A stretch of 64,000 bases of DNA. It comes from Diphasiastrum complanatum. Lineage: Eukaryota > Streptophyta > Lycopodiopsida > Lycopodiales > Lycopodiaceae. The translations under genes were made by a program, and so were the position numbers. Positions 1 to 10,658 of the stretch are shown here, in pieces; position 1 is the first letter of the stretch, and the number at the start of each line of letters is the position of its first letter. The notes beneath the pieces were generated by a model that saw only the letters and a list, made by a program, of their open reading frames with translations, was not told the origin of the DNA and made no database searches. The stretch spans positions 30,168,717-30,232,716 of the forward strand of contig CM055111.1 of the NCBI GenBank assembly GCA_029204225.1. The letters run 5' to 3'.

Positions 1-1163
1 TGTAGTTGTTGAACCACAACATCATCATCTTCAGCTGTGTCATTGATAAGTTGCTCGTCAAGAGTAGATGCGCTTGGACCTTTGATAGGAATAGTTGAAT
101 TTGGAACTTGAAAGTCCAATGTTCCAAAAGAGTCTGGAAGTTCGACTATGAGCTTTGTCTTCACCTTTGAGGTCAATAAATTGATCTTCGATGAAGACGA
201 CATCCCGACTAGTAGGATCATACTCCCTTAAGGTTTATCTGAAGTAGTGTGGCTGATGAAAATAGACTTGATTCTCTGGAAATCAAACTTCTTCCTAAGA
301 TCATGTGGAATTTGCACATAAGTGATACATCCAAAAACTTATAAGTTCGATAAAGAAGATTTGGAGCCAGTTCAAACTTTGTATGGTGTTCTGTTTGAGA
401 GACCTTTAATAGGACATTTGTTCTGAATATAAGCTACAGTGGAAACTGTTGTAGCCTAGAAGGACTTCGGAAGTGTCGCATGTGATAACATGCACTTTTC
501 TGATTCGACTAAGGTTCAGTTCTTTCTCTCAACAAGACCATTTGAATGAGGTGAATAGGAGGTAATGTATTGTTGCTCAATGTCATTTTTAAAGCAGTAC
601 TCCTTGAATGTGATAGAGATATATTCTCTCTCGTTGTCAAAGCTTAGTGGTTTGATTCTTTTACCAGTTTGATTTTCTGCATGCTCTTTGAATTGTCAAA
701 ACTTGTTGAAAGCCTCTGATTTCTAATTAATGAAATAAACAATTGTTGTTCTTGAATATTCGTCAAAAAAAGTAATAAAATACTTTGCATCTAGCAATGA
801 TGGAGTTTCTATTGGACCACATATATCTGAATGAACAATGTCTAATGAATCTTTTGTTGCATGCCTATGACTTGATCAAAAGGGAATCCTAGTCTGCTTT
901 CCAAGGATGCAGCTATGACAGATAGGGAGGTCGACTTTGTCGGATGGATAGTTGAGATCAAGTGCTAGAGATTGTTTAGAGATGTATGAAACAAATGTAT
1001 GATTCAAGTTTCCTGATCTATGATGCCATAGTAATGCTTTACTGACAAGAATAGAGGTTTTCAAGGCTTGACTAGTATTATTTTCATCCAATGCAAGTCC
1101 GCTATCTTGCCCAATGGCTTTCAACTGGCACCACCTCGTACTTCCATCACCCGTGATCGCCAA
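1..1163 (-). pseudogene. Ty1/copia pol fragment: GAG-pre-integrase and integrase (broken)
   Basis: Read on the minus strand, 1163 to 876 is an open stretch with the GAG-pre-integrase signature: the HH pair in LLWHHR..LNHTF and the CC pair in CHSCILGK. It is the zinc-binding N-terminus of a copia integrase. Further left (875 to 1) the reading continues, with stops and frameshifts, through the integrase core (SDI.G start of the DDE fold) into the post-core linker; the element runs off the left edge. The same protein is encoded on the plus strand at 60182-61416, so the two are one family. The first ~27 codons of the open stretch (1163-1084) overlap the repeat described next and may not be original element sequence. 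Domain call is confident; the precise joins between frames are not. Confidence 0.8.
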
Positions 1164-1712
1164 TATATGTGTACCTCCAAGCTAGCCCAAATTTCCCTCT
1201 GAACGAGAAATTTCCAAGCTACAGATGCGTGTTTCAATGCAACTATCACTTGACTCGACAATGCCACTATCGATTATACATGTGAGAGAGTTCTTGCAAA
1301 TGTCACCCGACATTGGTTGGTTCGAACTCCAAGACTTGAACCTGATCACGAGAAATTTTCACCTGTAATTGGCATACCATGCCTACCTCTCACCTGTGAT
1401 TGCTTGCCCTCTCAAAATTGTCGCCAATGATGAGTAGTCATGCTGCCAAACTGCACTTTTGTCGATAGTACTAGCTTTCTCCACACACATCCGCTATCAT
1501 TGACCCTCTCAAAATTGTCACCAATGATGAGTAGTCACAAGAAACCAAAATATACTGTAAAGGCTCATTTGGGCCATTATTGGCCTATTATCCTTATTAA
1601 TTACTTTGAAGTGCCTAAAGAGGGAACCGCCTTGTTCTTAAGGCTAATATCTCCTTTTGGGCCTACAAAGCTTACAATGGATATTCTAATGCGTTTATAA
1701 GCATTGATGTAC
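1084..1712 (+). repeat. Long dispersed repeat, left copy (matches 62957-64000)
   Basis: This ~630-bp stretch recurs in the same orientation at the right edge of the window, starting with the shared string TCATCCAATGCAAGTC. The match runs through to the end of the window, but the right copy carries about 390 extra bases (63452-63845). Within each copy a ~33-bp sentence beginning CCCTCTCAAAATTGT is present twice (1409 and 1500 here). It has no convincing coding capacity: short ORFs at 1440-1700 show no known domain. It lies between two pieces of minus-strand copia coding sequence. It could be an insertion or part of a larger segmental duplication. Confidence 0.8.
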
Positions 1713-1866
1713 TAAAAGTACATGACATTGGAGGCTTTGGCTCTGTGAGATCGGTCACTGGCCATATCCCTTTGCCCTTTAGAAGTGTTTTTATCTTGAA
1801 CTTCCATATCCTATAGTTTGCGCCATCAAGATTGATCGTAATCCTTGCCTGAATTGCAGTAGCCAT
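1713..1866 (-). pseudogene. Ty1/copia gag N-terminus (truncated)
   Basis: Minus-strand ATG at 1866-1864 opens a short reading frame with the classic copia gag start: a short leader, LDGANYRIWKFKIKTLL and then GKGIW. This is the N-terminal part of the UBN2/Retrotran_gag fold that packages element RNA. The frame stays gag-like for about 50 codons and is then cut by the repeat at 1084-1712. A primer-site-like sequence lies just upstream (minus strand, 1896-1885), so this is the 5' end of an element whose body is lost or displaced. The start resembles that of the gag at 47430 more than those at 9445 or 13320. Confidence 0.75.
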
Positions 1867-1884
1867 ATTGTATCTAATGAATCT

Positions 1885-1896
1885 GCTCCAATACCA
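1885..1896 (-). promoter_or_regulatory. Primer-binding site, iMet-tRNA type
   Basis: On the minus strand the sequence reads TGGTATTGGAGC, 10 of 12 matches to the usual copia primer site TGGTATCAGAGC. It sits 18 bases upstream of the gag ATG and directly follows the proposed LTR end. Confidence 0.6.
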
Positions 1897-2104
1897 TGCT
1901 ACTAAAGGGTGCACCTATCTAGTGTGGAAATGCGCTACACAATGCATTAGATTATTGGATCTAGATGTGCCAATACATGATCACAGACAATGCAATATAC
2001 AATCAATCATACAATAACAGATGCAGTGCATAAATCACAGTTGGAAGAACGAAATGTCTTTTGTATTTTGTTTTCTCAGAGTGAGTCGGCAGTGCATTGC
2101 AACA
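1897..2104 (-). repeat. Short copia 5' LTR (208 bp), minus orientation
   Basis: On the minus strand this begins TGTTGCAATG and ends TTAGTAGCA, giving the TG...CA ends of an LTR, and is followed at once by a primer site and a gag start. The length is short for copia but within the known range. No second copy is present in the window, so the call rests on the ends and context only. Its outer end lies 12 bp from the start of the next duplication. Confidence 0.5.
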
Positions 2105-2116
2105 TGGCGGCCGGAC

Positions 2117-2885
2117 GCTCCACTCACAATTCTATCTATATTTTGTATCTTGCTTCTACATACATTCTATTGATTTCTAGTCTATTCTTATGTCCTGCCA
2201 GATGGAATTAAAAGATATTTTGAGTAAACATTACAAGAGAGAATTACTAAGCTATCAGTTAACTACGTGTCTCCTCTTTTAACGTTCCTTTACGACTAAG
2301 CGTGAAAGTTTGAAGTTTCACATTCGACAAGCTAAGATCCGATAATTCGAATCGCTTGATGGTTCGCTCATCCTTGGCTTGGTCTCAGCTCATGTAGGCA
2401 TTCGATAGTTCGGTGTTTATGCTGTGCCAATTTGTTGGCCATTCGGGGAATGCTAGAGAAGGGTTGCGTGAGTTCACCATCTCTAACAGTTTGGGCTGTC
2501 CGCACACGTTTCAACATTACACAACACACACACACAAACCTAGTGCAAGATAAAGGCCCCTCCTTGGGGAATTTTATGTTATACATTTGTCTAACTTGAC
2601 TTTTATGTTATACATTTATTTAACTTTACCAACACAAGTATGTTAGAATGCATTAATGCGCCACGACATTCATATGGTTGATCTTGGATGACAATCTAGT
2701 AGATCAATAGTGCCCTTCTTGGTTTGTTCTGTTTGCTTCTAGTTCATTTATAAGGTCTCTGTATGTTTCTCATGCTAACTCCTAAGACGTATTTGCTTTT
2801 AGTTAAAACAACGGGATCATAATTCGCACACGGGGGTTCAAATCCCTCTTCCGATAGTAACTTCTATAAATTGACCTAGAGGATA
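2117..2885. repeat. Local direct duplication, copy 1
   Basis: The sequence starting GCTCCACTCACAATTC is repeated from 2886, a period of 769 bp. Copy 1 runs through AACTCCTAAGACGTATTTGC and then has about 100 bases with no counterpart in copy 2 (roughly 2787-2885); that tail contains GGTTCAAATCC, a good match to a tRNA T-arm or polymerase III B box, but no full tRNA can be folded. No coding function seen. Confidence 0.85.
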
Positions 2886-3560
2886 GCTCCACTCACAATT
2901 CTATCTATATTTTGTATCTTGCTTCTACATACATTCTATTGATTTCTAGTCTATTCTTATGTCCTACCAGATGGAATTAAAAGATATTTTGACTAAACAT
3001 TACAAGAGAGAATTACACTAAACTATCAGTTAACTACATGTCTCCTCTTGTAACATTCCTTTACGGCTAAGCGTGATAGTTTGAAGTTTCACGTCCGACA
3101 AGCTAAGATCCGATAATTCGAATCGCTCGACGGTTCGCTCCGATAATTCGAATCGCTCGACGGTTCGCTCATCCTTGACTGGTCTTAGCTCATGTAGGCA
3201 TTCGATAGTTCGGTGTTTATGTTGTGCCAATTTGTTGGCCATTCAGGGAATGCTGGAGAAGGGTTGCGTGAGTTCACCATCTCTAACAGTTTGTGTTGTC
3301 CGCACACGTGTGAACAGGACACAACACACACACACACACAAACCTAGTGCAAGATAAAGGTCCCTCCTTGGGAAATTTTATGTTATACATTTATTTAACT
3401 TTACCAGCACAAGTTTGTTAGAATGCGTTAATGTGCCATGACATTCATATGGTTGACCTTCTATGACAATCTAGTAGATCAATAGTGCCCTTCTTGGTTT
3501 GTTCTGTCTGCTTCTAGTTCATTTCTCATGCTAACTCCTGAGACGTATTTGCTTTCAGTT
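2886..3560. repeat. Local direct duplication, copy 2, with an internal 30-bp tandem repeat
   Basis: Second copy of the unit at 2117. It contains two back-to-back copies of a 30-bp word beginning CGATAATTCGAATCG (about 3112-3171), where copy 1 has one. It ends six bases before a clean splice acceptor (TTATTCAG at 3566), so this copy forms the 3' end of an intron of the receptor kinase described next. Copy 1 presumably lies in the same intron. Confidence 0.85.
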
Positions 3561-3566
3561 ATTCAG

Positions 3567-5951
3567 GGAACCCTCATCTTTGTCTACCTGGGAATATTTC
3601 ATGTACAACACCCACAAATATCAACTCCAAAAAGAGCAGCAACAATATTGGCAAGATTGTTGGAGAGGTGCTGGGTCCGATCGGGGGGTTTTGTGGTTTG
3701 GTAGCATTTGCAATTTATTTTTCGCGTTCTCGCAAGCACAAAGCGGAAGGTCCAATCCATGGCAAGTATAGTATCTTTCCTATTACCACTGACTCCGTTT
3801 GCACCAGTTCTGAGCATAAGATAGAAAACTGGTAGCCATCTGATTTCTTTTTGGTTACTGTAGAACCAAATCAATTGCTTCCCGTGCATACCATACAGAG
3901 ATTCTCATATACGGACGTGGAGTCAATTACTGACAATTTCTGTAGACTGATCGGAGAGGGTGGGTCCGAACTTGTTTATTATGGAAAACTTTCAGCAAAT
4001 GGCCAGGAGGTAGCAGTTAAAAAACTCTCAAACCTTTCTCATCATGGAAGTGGCGAGTTTCATAATGAGGTTTGTGCAAGAAAATGTTTGGTACACTCAA
4101 AAACACCATCTCATGTATGGAGAAACCAAGAAACTGCAAGAAGATTAAAAAAGTCAAAGTATCACTGCAAAAATGAGCTCACCTAGTACCACAATAACGC
4201 ATAATACCAGTGTTCAATGAGATTAAATTCGTTAGAAACTATTGTTTAGTCGTACAGACTTTCTGGAAGTTTTGTCCAGGTTGCACTGCTTTCAAGAGTA
4301 CATTATAAGCACCTGGTGTCCCTCGTTGGCTTCTGTGAAGAGTCAGGACATTGCATCTTGTTGTATGAGCACATGTCACAAGGCGACTTGCGAGAGAATC
4401 TTTATGGTACACAGGCTTTTCTGTAGTTGTTTTTTGTAATACAATCTATACAAAATGGCTTTTTCCCTATGTGCAATAAAATATAACACTTGATATGAAG
4501 CTTTGCAAGCCTTTCCTTTTAGCTTAGCTGTGGAACTCAAATGTGCTTGGTACACAGTCAAAACTGAAGATACTTTCTAGATCTTTATGAATGGAAAAGC
4601 ATTTCTTCAGGTCTTGAGTACTGGACGACCTTTTCTTTCGGCTTTGTCCAAGTATTTTTTATACAAAGTGCTCGAGGCGTGACAAAATTGCTAGACGTTT
4701 TCTAGGGATTGTTGATCATTGCAGATGATCTAACATAAACAATAAAATTTTTGTTCAGGAAAGAAGTCAAGTGAACCTTTGGACTGGAACACACGGCTTC
4801 GTATTGCTCTCGATGCAGCACAAGGTAGAAGTTACTTTTGTGTATTAACGACTTATTTCCTCCTAGAACAAAATAAGGAAATATATATACAACGTGAAAC
4901 AGAAATTGTTACTCCAGAGAGACAGGAAAATTAGATTGCCTAAATCGACATAATACTTGCATACAATTTCGTCAGGGCTTGAGTACTTGCATAAAGGATG
5001 TCACCCACCTATTATTCATCGAGATGTGAAAAGCAGTAACATTCTTTTGAATTAATCGTACGATGCGAAAGTTGCTGATTTTGGAATTTCAAAACTCTCA
5101 CCTGAAGGAGCCATGAATGCCACCATGTCCGTTAAGGGCACATTCGGACATCTTGATCCAGAGTAACCTCTTTACATTTGCATTTGATGCAGATTTTTTC
5201 GATATAGCCTGTGACACCAATTTAATGCTAGGCTCTTTCTTTATAACAGCAAGCAGTTTCAAGATTCTTATAGCTGCTAATTGCCTGCAAATGATTATTA
5301 CAGGTATTTAAGCTCGCATCGGCTGACTGAAAAGAGTGATGTCTATAGTTTTGGGGTTTTGCTTTTGGAAATTATATCCGGCCGCGCATCGATAGATGTT
5401 ACGCTTCCTCGAGATCAGATGAACATATGCGAATGGGTATGAAGCATTTTTGTATTTTTCCTAACAATGCAGTGAGCGCGAGTCTCTTGTCTGCTAGAAA
5501 ATCTTCAATTATTTTTCCCTTCATGGAGTCTTTTCAAAATTGTCTGACCCAAATGCTTTTGGTGCCACAAAAAAAATTTACTTTTATTAGTGAAAGCTTG
5601 GGTTTATCAATTTCATCTAAGATCGGATGTTCCGTTGCAAGTCCTTAATTCCTTGGCTATTTTTTTTGGCAGGCCCGTCCCTATTTCAATGAAGGTAGAA
5701 TTAAGGATATTGCAGATCCTCGCTTAACGACTTACAATAAAGAAGCCATGTGGAAGATCGCAGAAATAGCAGTATTAAGTGTAGAGCTGCCAGGAATAGA
5801 TCGTCCAAACATGAGTGATATTGTGATAGCCCTAAAAAAAGCTATAGCCATTGAGAATAATAAAAGCCATAGAAGCTTGTCTGATACAAATTCCTTGCAA
5901 TCTTTTCGTGGATCAAAAAAGAAAAGATACTATTCTTGTCCTCATATTTAA
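3567..5951 (+). pseudogene. LRR receptor-like kinase, 3' half (end of LRR region, TM, kinase), one in-frame stop
   Basis: Seven exons join in phase: 3567-3761, 3864-4069, 4280-4406, 4759-4824, 4976-5162, 5304-5436, 5673-5951. Exon 1 carries the cysteine cap after LRRs (NPHLCLPGNISC), a transmembrane segment (about 3655-3720) and a basic stop-transfer RSRKHK. Exons 2-7 give a Ser/Thr kinase: FSYTDVESITDNF before the P-loop, VAVKK lysine, HRDVKSSN catalytic loop, DFG, then SDVYSFGVLLLEII. The family is the malectin-like/LRR-I type receptor kinases of plant plasma membranes. Lesions: TAA at 5053-5055, one codon into the segment between HRD and DFG, and the third P-loop glycine replaced by Glu (GEGGSE). 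All splice sites survive; intron 1 appears to be GC-AG. Upstream LRR and ectodomain exons are not in the window to its left. Recently silenced gene, or an allele with a sequencing error, are both possible. Confidence 0.88.
5053..5055 (+). other. Premature stop in the kinase catalytic region
   Basis: In the frame fixed by the flanking splice phases, the codon after NILLN is TAA. Receptor kinases usually have Asp, Glu or another polar residue here, so a single G-to-T change from GAA would explain it. It removes DFG and everything after, so a protein stopping here would be catalytically dead. Confidence 0.8.
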
Positions 5952-8328
5952 AACTCCTGTTTTAAGCCTCCAAAGACATCTTTCAGAATATCTCACAGTT
6001 TTTCGCTGGAAGGGACATAAATATCACTCCATGCACTACATCTCAATAAAGCTTGCTTGTTGGTGAGAGCTCGAAATGTTACATATAACTTGCTTTCCGT
6101 TGTGATCCGACTCCGTCATAAATCCTGTTAAAATGGTATGCAGTCAACATGTGTATATCCCACTCAATGTTTGCTTCAAAAACGTCAGCCTATTTGTAAT
6201 TAATGGTATATTGAAGCTCAAAAACCGGTGATCACATCCAGAAAGCTCGCAAATTGCCAAAGAGTTTGGGGCCGACAGTGCTTTTGCAAGCATAACATAT
6301 AAGCCCAACTTCTGTCATGTGTAGCGCTGGAAGAAATGCTTGTCTATCTATAGGATGATGATCGCTCTCCTCTTTGACGATGGAGATGATCCAATGCTGA
6401 TCATGAAATCAAATATTCAGTGCTCTAGAGTCTACTCATAAGTGAGAAGCGTGGCATTCACTTTCTGATTTGATACGGAACTTGGAAACAGCTCAAACAA
6501 AAGCTTAGTAAATGCTTCAAATTTCATAGATGTTTTGTCATAGATGATTGATATGATTTGATACGGAACTTGGAGATGTTTGTTTACTCACCTTCAAAAA
6601 CCTCTTTGAGCTTATCTCTTGCATTTTGCCAAGGATGTATGTTTCCAAAACTCTCTTGAAAAATGTTGTTTAAAGCTTTACATTTAACAATTAGACTATG
6701 TTTTGTTTATCTCACATCTATTGGACTTCATTGTTGCCCATTTTGGCCTTGTTTTGGCAATTGCATGTGTTCAATGTAGTTTTGAAAAAGTTAACCTTAA
6801 AAGAAGTGCCTAAACTATTGAAGGATGGCTACATTAGATGATAGGTACTTTGAGTCTCTTTCATATATGCTATCCATAATTCATGCAAATTTGGGCACGA
6901 GGCCAAGTTATTCTTAGGGCTAGTAACATTGAGAGTTCAACAATGAATTATATAAGGAATGTTGTAATCTCAATGAGGATTCTCAAATGCATTTAGTAGT
7001 CGTTTATCTACATCAACTAACAATCTTGGATTTGGACTTCATTCATGCAAATTAGGTCTAACTGCACAAAACCTAAACAATGTGTATACAGACTTATAAG
7101 GTATATTTAGAATGTGTATAAAATTGATTTTAAGTGTTATGAAGTTGATGCTATATCTTCTAACAAGGTTTTTTAGAATTTAAAGCGAAAGAATTGTTGA
7201 ATTTATGGTTGTTGTGTGGAGAATTGTATGCCCATAGGCGTAGACCTGGAGTACAACATTGCATTGATCCTCTTCATTTGAATGGTGGTGGAGTTGCTCA
7301 TATGGTTGTGTGCTACTCTATGAGCCTTATTGTGGCCCAACCTTGCTGTTAAGATAAATTTGATTACTTTCATTTTAGATTATGTTTTGTGGATTGCCAC
7401 AAAACAAAAATCATTCCTTGTGAAAAATAAGTAACAAGTCACGCTTCCATTTTGATAGTTGCCCTAGGATACAAATAAATAAGTTGTGGTATGAACTGAT
7501 TGAAGTACATATAACATGATGACCAAAAAAAAGAGAAATGACATGGAGACCCATTTTTTTTAATTTTTAAATTTTTTTAAAAGAAATATCCAAATTTAAA
7601 ATGCTTCAAATTAATGTGTGTAATGTTAAAAAAATGTTGTATTTTGCAAGAAAATTAATCAAGCTACTAAATTTTGATAGATTTTGATTTATAACTGCAA
7701 ATTAGCTTATATGAAATAATAATACTATTCAAAATAAAATCATTAGATACACAACCACTAGAATAACTAAAAACAAATAAAATTTTTATTTAAAACAAAA
7801 GTTTTAGGTTTTTTTTTTGAAATTTTAAAAGTTTTTTAAATTATAATTCTTGTATCAAAAAATATATTTTTTAAATTATGACAAAAATTTTAATCAGTAT
7901 TTTTTAAAGTTCTAATGTTTTTAAAATCTTTACTTATATTTCAAATACCTATGTAAGTTCATCGAATATTTAAACATTAAATAAATGCAAATGAAATTAT
8001 TTTACAATAATAAAGATTACATGATTTGTGAAAATATTTAAATCACCCTGAAAAGAATCTTTCCATTTCTTTGAATCCCTAACAGTATTTTTTTTACAAG
8101 AATTATTATAAAAACACATCAAAATTTAGAATATTATAAACTTGACAATTCGTTACAATTTTAGTTTTGCTAATGATTATCAATGTTAAAAATTTTAAAA
8201 TATTTGAAATTCTTATTTTAAATCCTTAAAAAACAAATTTAAGAACATTAAATTAATAAAAAATATTTCAAAACACAATACGTCAAAAAATATAAACACA
8301 ATTTTTTTTTGAAATAAAAGAGAATTTC
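5952..8328. other. AT-rich non-coding stretch downstream of the kinase
   Basis: I see no reading frame with protein-like composition here. From 7500 to 8300 it is strongly AT-rich with long A and T runs. A small direct repeat, GATTTGATACGGAACTTGGA, occurs at about 6468 and 6555. No LTR ends or primer site noticed. Confidence 0.6.
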
Positions 8329-8852
8329 TTATTCCCAAAAATCATCGAGGTCATTTACATTTTTTTTCTTTTCTTGAGTAGCCACTGTAGTTTCAAGTGG
8401 CACCGCTTCTACAGTTTCCTTGACTACAGTAACCACATTATAATCTTGAACCAAGACATTAACAAATTCTCCTGTATCGCTAACTTTTCCGCTAGCAGGA
8501 GGCTGGGGTTCCTTGGACAAGGGAATTACTGAGTCTTCGCTATCTAAACTCTTTTCTACCTCAGATAGTTCATCTGACAACAATGAAAGAGATTTCATTC
8601 TCATTTTTACAAAAATCAACTAAATTAGAATCTAAATCTACTACAACAACATGTCTACCTTTCTAAATAGCACATGCGCTCATAGTGCCGCTACCGCTAA
8701 ATAAATTCAAAACCCAGTCAGCTGGGTGAGAAAAAATATCAATTAAATGATTAATTAATTATTGTGGCTTTTGGTAGGGACAAGCCACAAAACCCATCAT
8801 TGGATTCTTCAGTTTCTTGGTCACGGTTGAATACTGGAACAAGTTTGCAAAA
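8329..8852 (-). pseudogene. DNA N4/N6-methyltransferase-like C-terminal fragment (broken), fused to copia gag
   Basis: On the minus strand from 8852 the frame gives a PF01555-type methylase tail: PYQKP, a helix with LINHLIDIFSHPADWVL, the S-adenosylmethionine loop FSGSGT, then ACAI.KGRHVVVV. In this family the order QKP...DW/DlVLD.F.GSGT is the C-terminal half; the catalytic DPPY motif would lie upstream and is absent. Stops fall after KPQ (8758-8756 region) and after ACAI. A one-base shift near 8619 then opens a 96-codon tail rich in acidic residues, ending NDLDDFWE at 8329. The upstream boundary is immediate: copia gag codons lead straight into this frame without a break. Whether this was a host gene, an element-borne gene or a transferred one cannot be told here. 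Enzyme activity is not possible as it stands. Confidence 0.7.
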
Positions 8853-9445
8853 CTTGTTGAGGAACTTGAGGCTTCGTTCATTCGCGTGTCTTCCTGCAAC
8901 AACATAGTGATGACTTTCGAAAGAGTCAATTCTGGATGAGTCATGATGATCATCACCCAGCTGTCATAAGAACTTGGCAAGCTTGTAAGCAGTTGTATTA
9001 CTACATCTTGATCATCTATGACAGATCCGACAGCGGCCATTTGTCTTAGCAGATTCTTGAATTGATTAATGTGATTCTATAGGGAATCACCATTCGTCAT
9101 CTTGAGGGAGTAGAATTTTTTTTTGAGATGTAGCTGGGAAGCTATATCTCACACTTCGTATAGGGTGCTCAAGATGTCCCAGACTTTTTTCGATGTCTGA
9201 GTCTCGGATACATGGCCGATTTGTGTATCCGTGATATTGAGGATGATCAACGCGAAAGCTTTTCCATCCTTCAGCTTCCATCTGGCGATTGCTGCGTCGT
9301 CTGCTTCGGGTTTCCCTTCTGCACCTATAACCACGTCATACAATTCTTTTGCCATTAGTACAGTTTTCATCTTAAATTTTCACAAATGGTAATTGGCTCC
9401 ATCAGGCTTGTCCATGAGAGTACTACCTTTCCCTTGGGAATCCAT
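8853..9445 (-). pseudogene. Ty1/copia gag, N-terminal two thirds
   Basis: ATG at 9445-9443 on the minus strand; the frame runs unshifted to about 8853 with three stop codons. It matches the plus-strand gag at 13320 nearly residue for residue: MKTVLMAKELYDVV, WKLKDGKAFALIILNI, then MLLQEDTR and EASSSST, where the match ends. The zinc knuckle and protease that follow in the relative are replaced by the methyltransferase-like tail. Primer site and 5' LTR sit upstream in the correct order (9593-10658), so this is a genuine element 5' end, truncated within gag. Confidence 0.88.
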
Positions 9446-9592
9446 GTGGAAGAATTAGTCTAGGTAATAGACGAAACTATCAGTGACCTAAGTATGAAAA
9501 TCTGATACCAAAGGAAATACAAAACAAGAAGACAATTACTCTATCGGCTGGTAGAGTCTTGTACTGTGGAAGCTAATCAAGCTATGAAAATA

Positions 9593-9604
9593 GCTCTAAT
9601 ACCA
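9593..9604 (-). promoter_or_regulatory. Primer-binding site of copia A1
   Basis: Minus strand reads TGGTATTAGAGC directly after the LTR end CCCAACA; one base differs from the standard copia site. Confidence 0.8.
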
Positions 9605-10658
9605 TGTTGGGAGAGAGGGAGCAAGAATAAATGACGAACAAAATACAAACGAGAAACGAAACTCGAACAAGAAGCGAACAAGAAATGAAACTCGAACAAA
9701 AAATGTTCGTGCACACCGGAAATGAGTTTAAATGACTCTCTCCCTAAGCATGAATACACCTATTAGAATGAGCAGAAACTTTAGTGATAGAAATCACAAT
9801 CATTCTAGATTACGTAGCCAAACTTTGAATGGCTGAAGCACTAGATGAATAATTTGTCGCGAATAGCAAGACAAATTATCTGTCGCGAATGATTTGTGAA
9901 GAGCTAGACTGTCTTGACTGATAATTAGTCGCGAATGATTCGCAAAAGACAAGACTAAAAGTTAATCATCTATTACTAGAAATAGAAACTAGAAAGATCA
10001 GACAGAATAAAGAATAAGCATAGCAATATTAACACGGATCTATATGCAGAACAATGAACTGTATCAAATTAAGTGTATCAGGTATACAAGTTAAAAATAA
10101 TGCGGCAGAGCACAAGACAATAGCGGACGAAACCGCGTGCCCTACAATGCTTATTTCTATCTGTAATGAGGAATCAAACCTCCTTCATCAAAATTGCATA
10201 ACTTCAGCATTACTGAATACACGAATGGTATCCAATATATATATATACATAATATTACAGGTGTGCAGATGTGAAAGTACACAGTGGTCTGTTAGGAGAT
10301 CGTGGGTGGCTGCTGTTGTTGTTCTTTGTTAGCGCAACTGCATGGGGTGAGCGTGAAAAGGGTGTGACATCAGGTGAACGTTGGTGATCATACAAAAGTG
10401 CGTCACTCTTACAAATGGCCTTAGGGTAAGCTTTACAGAGTGCCTTAGCCTTTAGGACACTTTGCCATTCAATAAGGTAGTGTCCCCTTTTGCCTCTTAC
10501 ACAGTGTCGCGAATCAGTCGCGATTCATTCGTCCTTTATTCGTTTGTGCGAATTTGCGTTTAAAAATGCAGACTGCGTGACAACGTTAGTAAATATGCAG
10601 CATGAATGGAGGCAGATTAAAATTGGGATTTAGGAGAGTAGGAGAAAAAAATCCAACA
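9605..10658 (-). repeat. Copia 5' LTR (family A, ~1054 bp), minus orientation
   Basis: Minus strand begins TGTTGGATTT and ends CTCCCAACA, with the primer site next. It is the inverted relative of the LTR at 12003-13162: shared landmarks are the start, the stretch CATGCAACTGCGCTAACA (here as its complement near 10330) and the run before the primer site. It holds five TCGCGA palindromes (9857, 9883, 9929, 10507, 10518). Its outer end abuts copia RT coding sequence at 10659, so the element inserted into another copy's pol. Confidence 0.85.

Noticed and set aside
1440-1700. 86-codon ORF in the left repeat
   Set aside because: The same region in the right copy (63316-63498) is not kept open at the same length, so no sign of selection.
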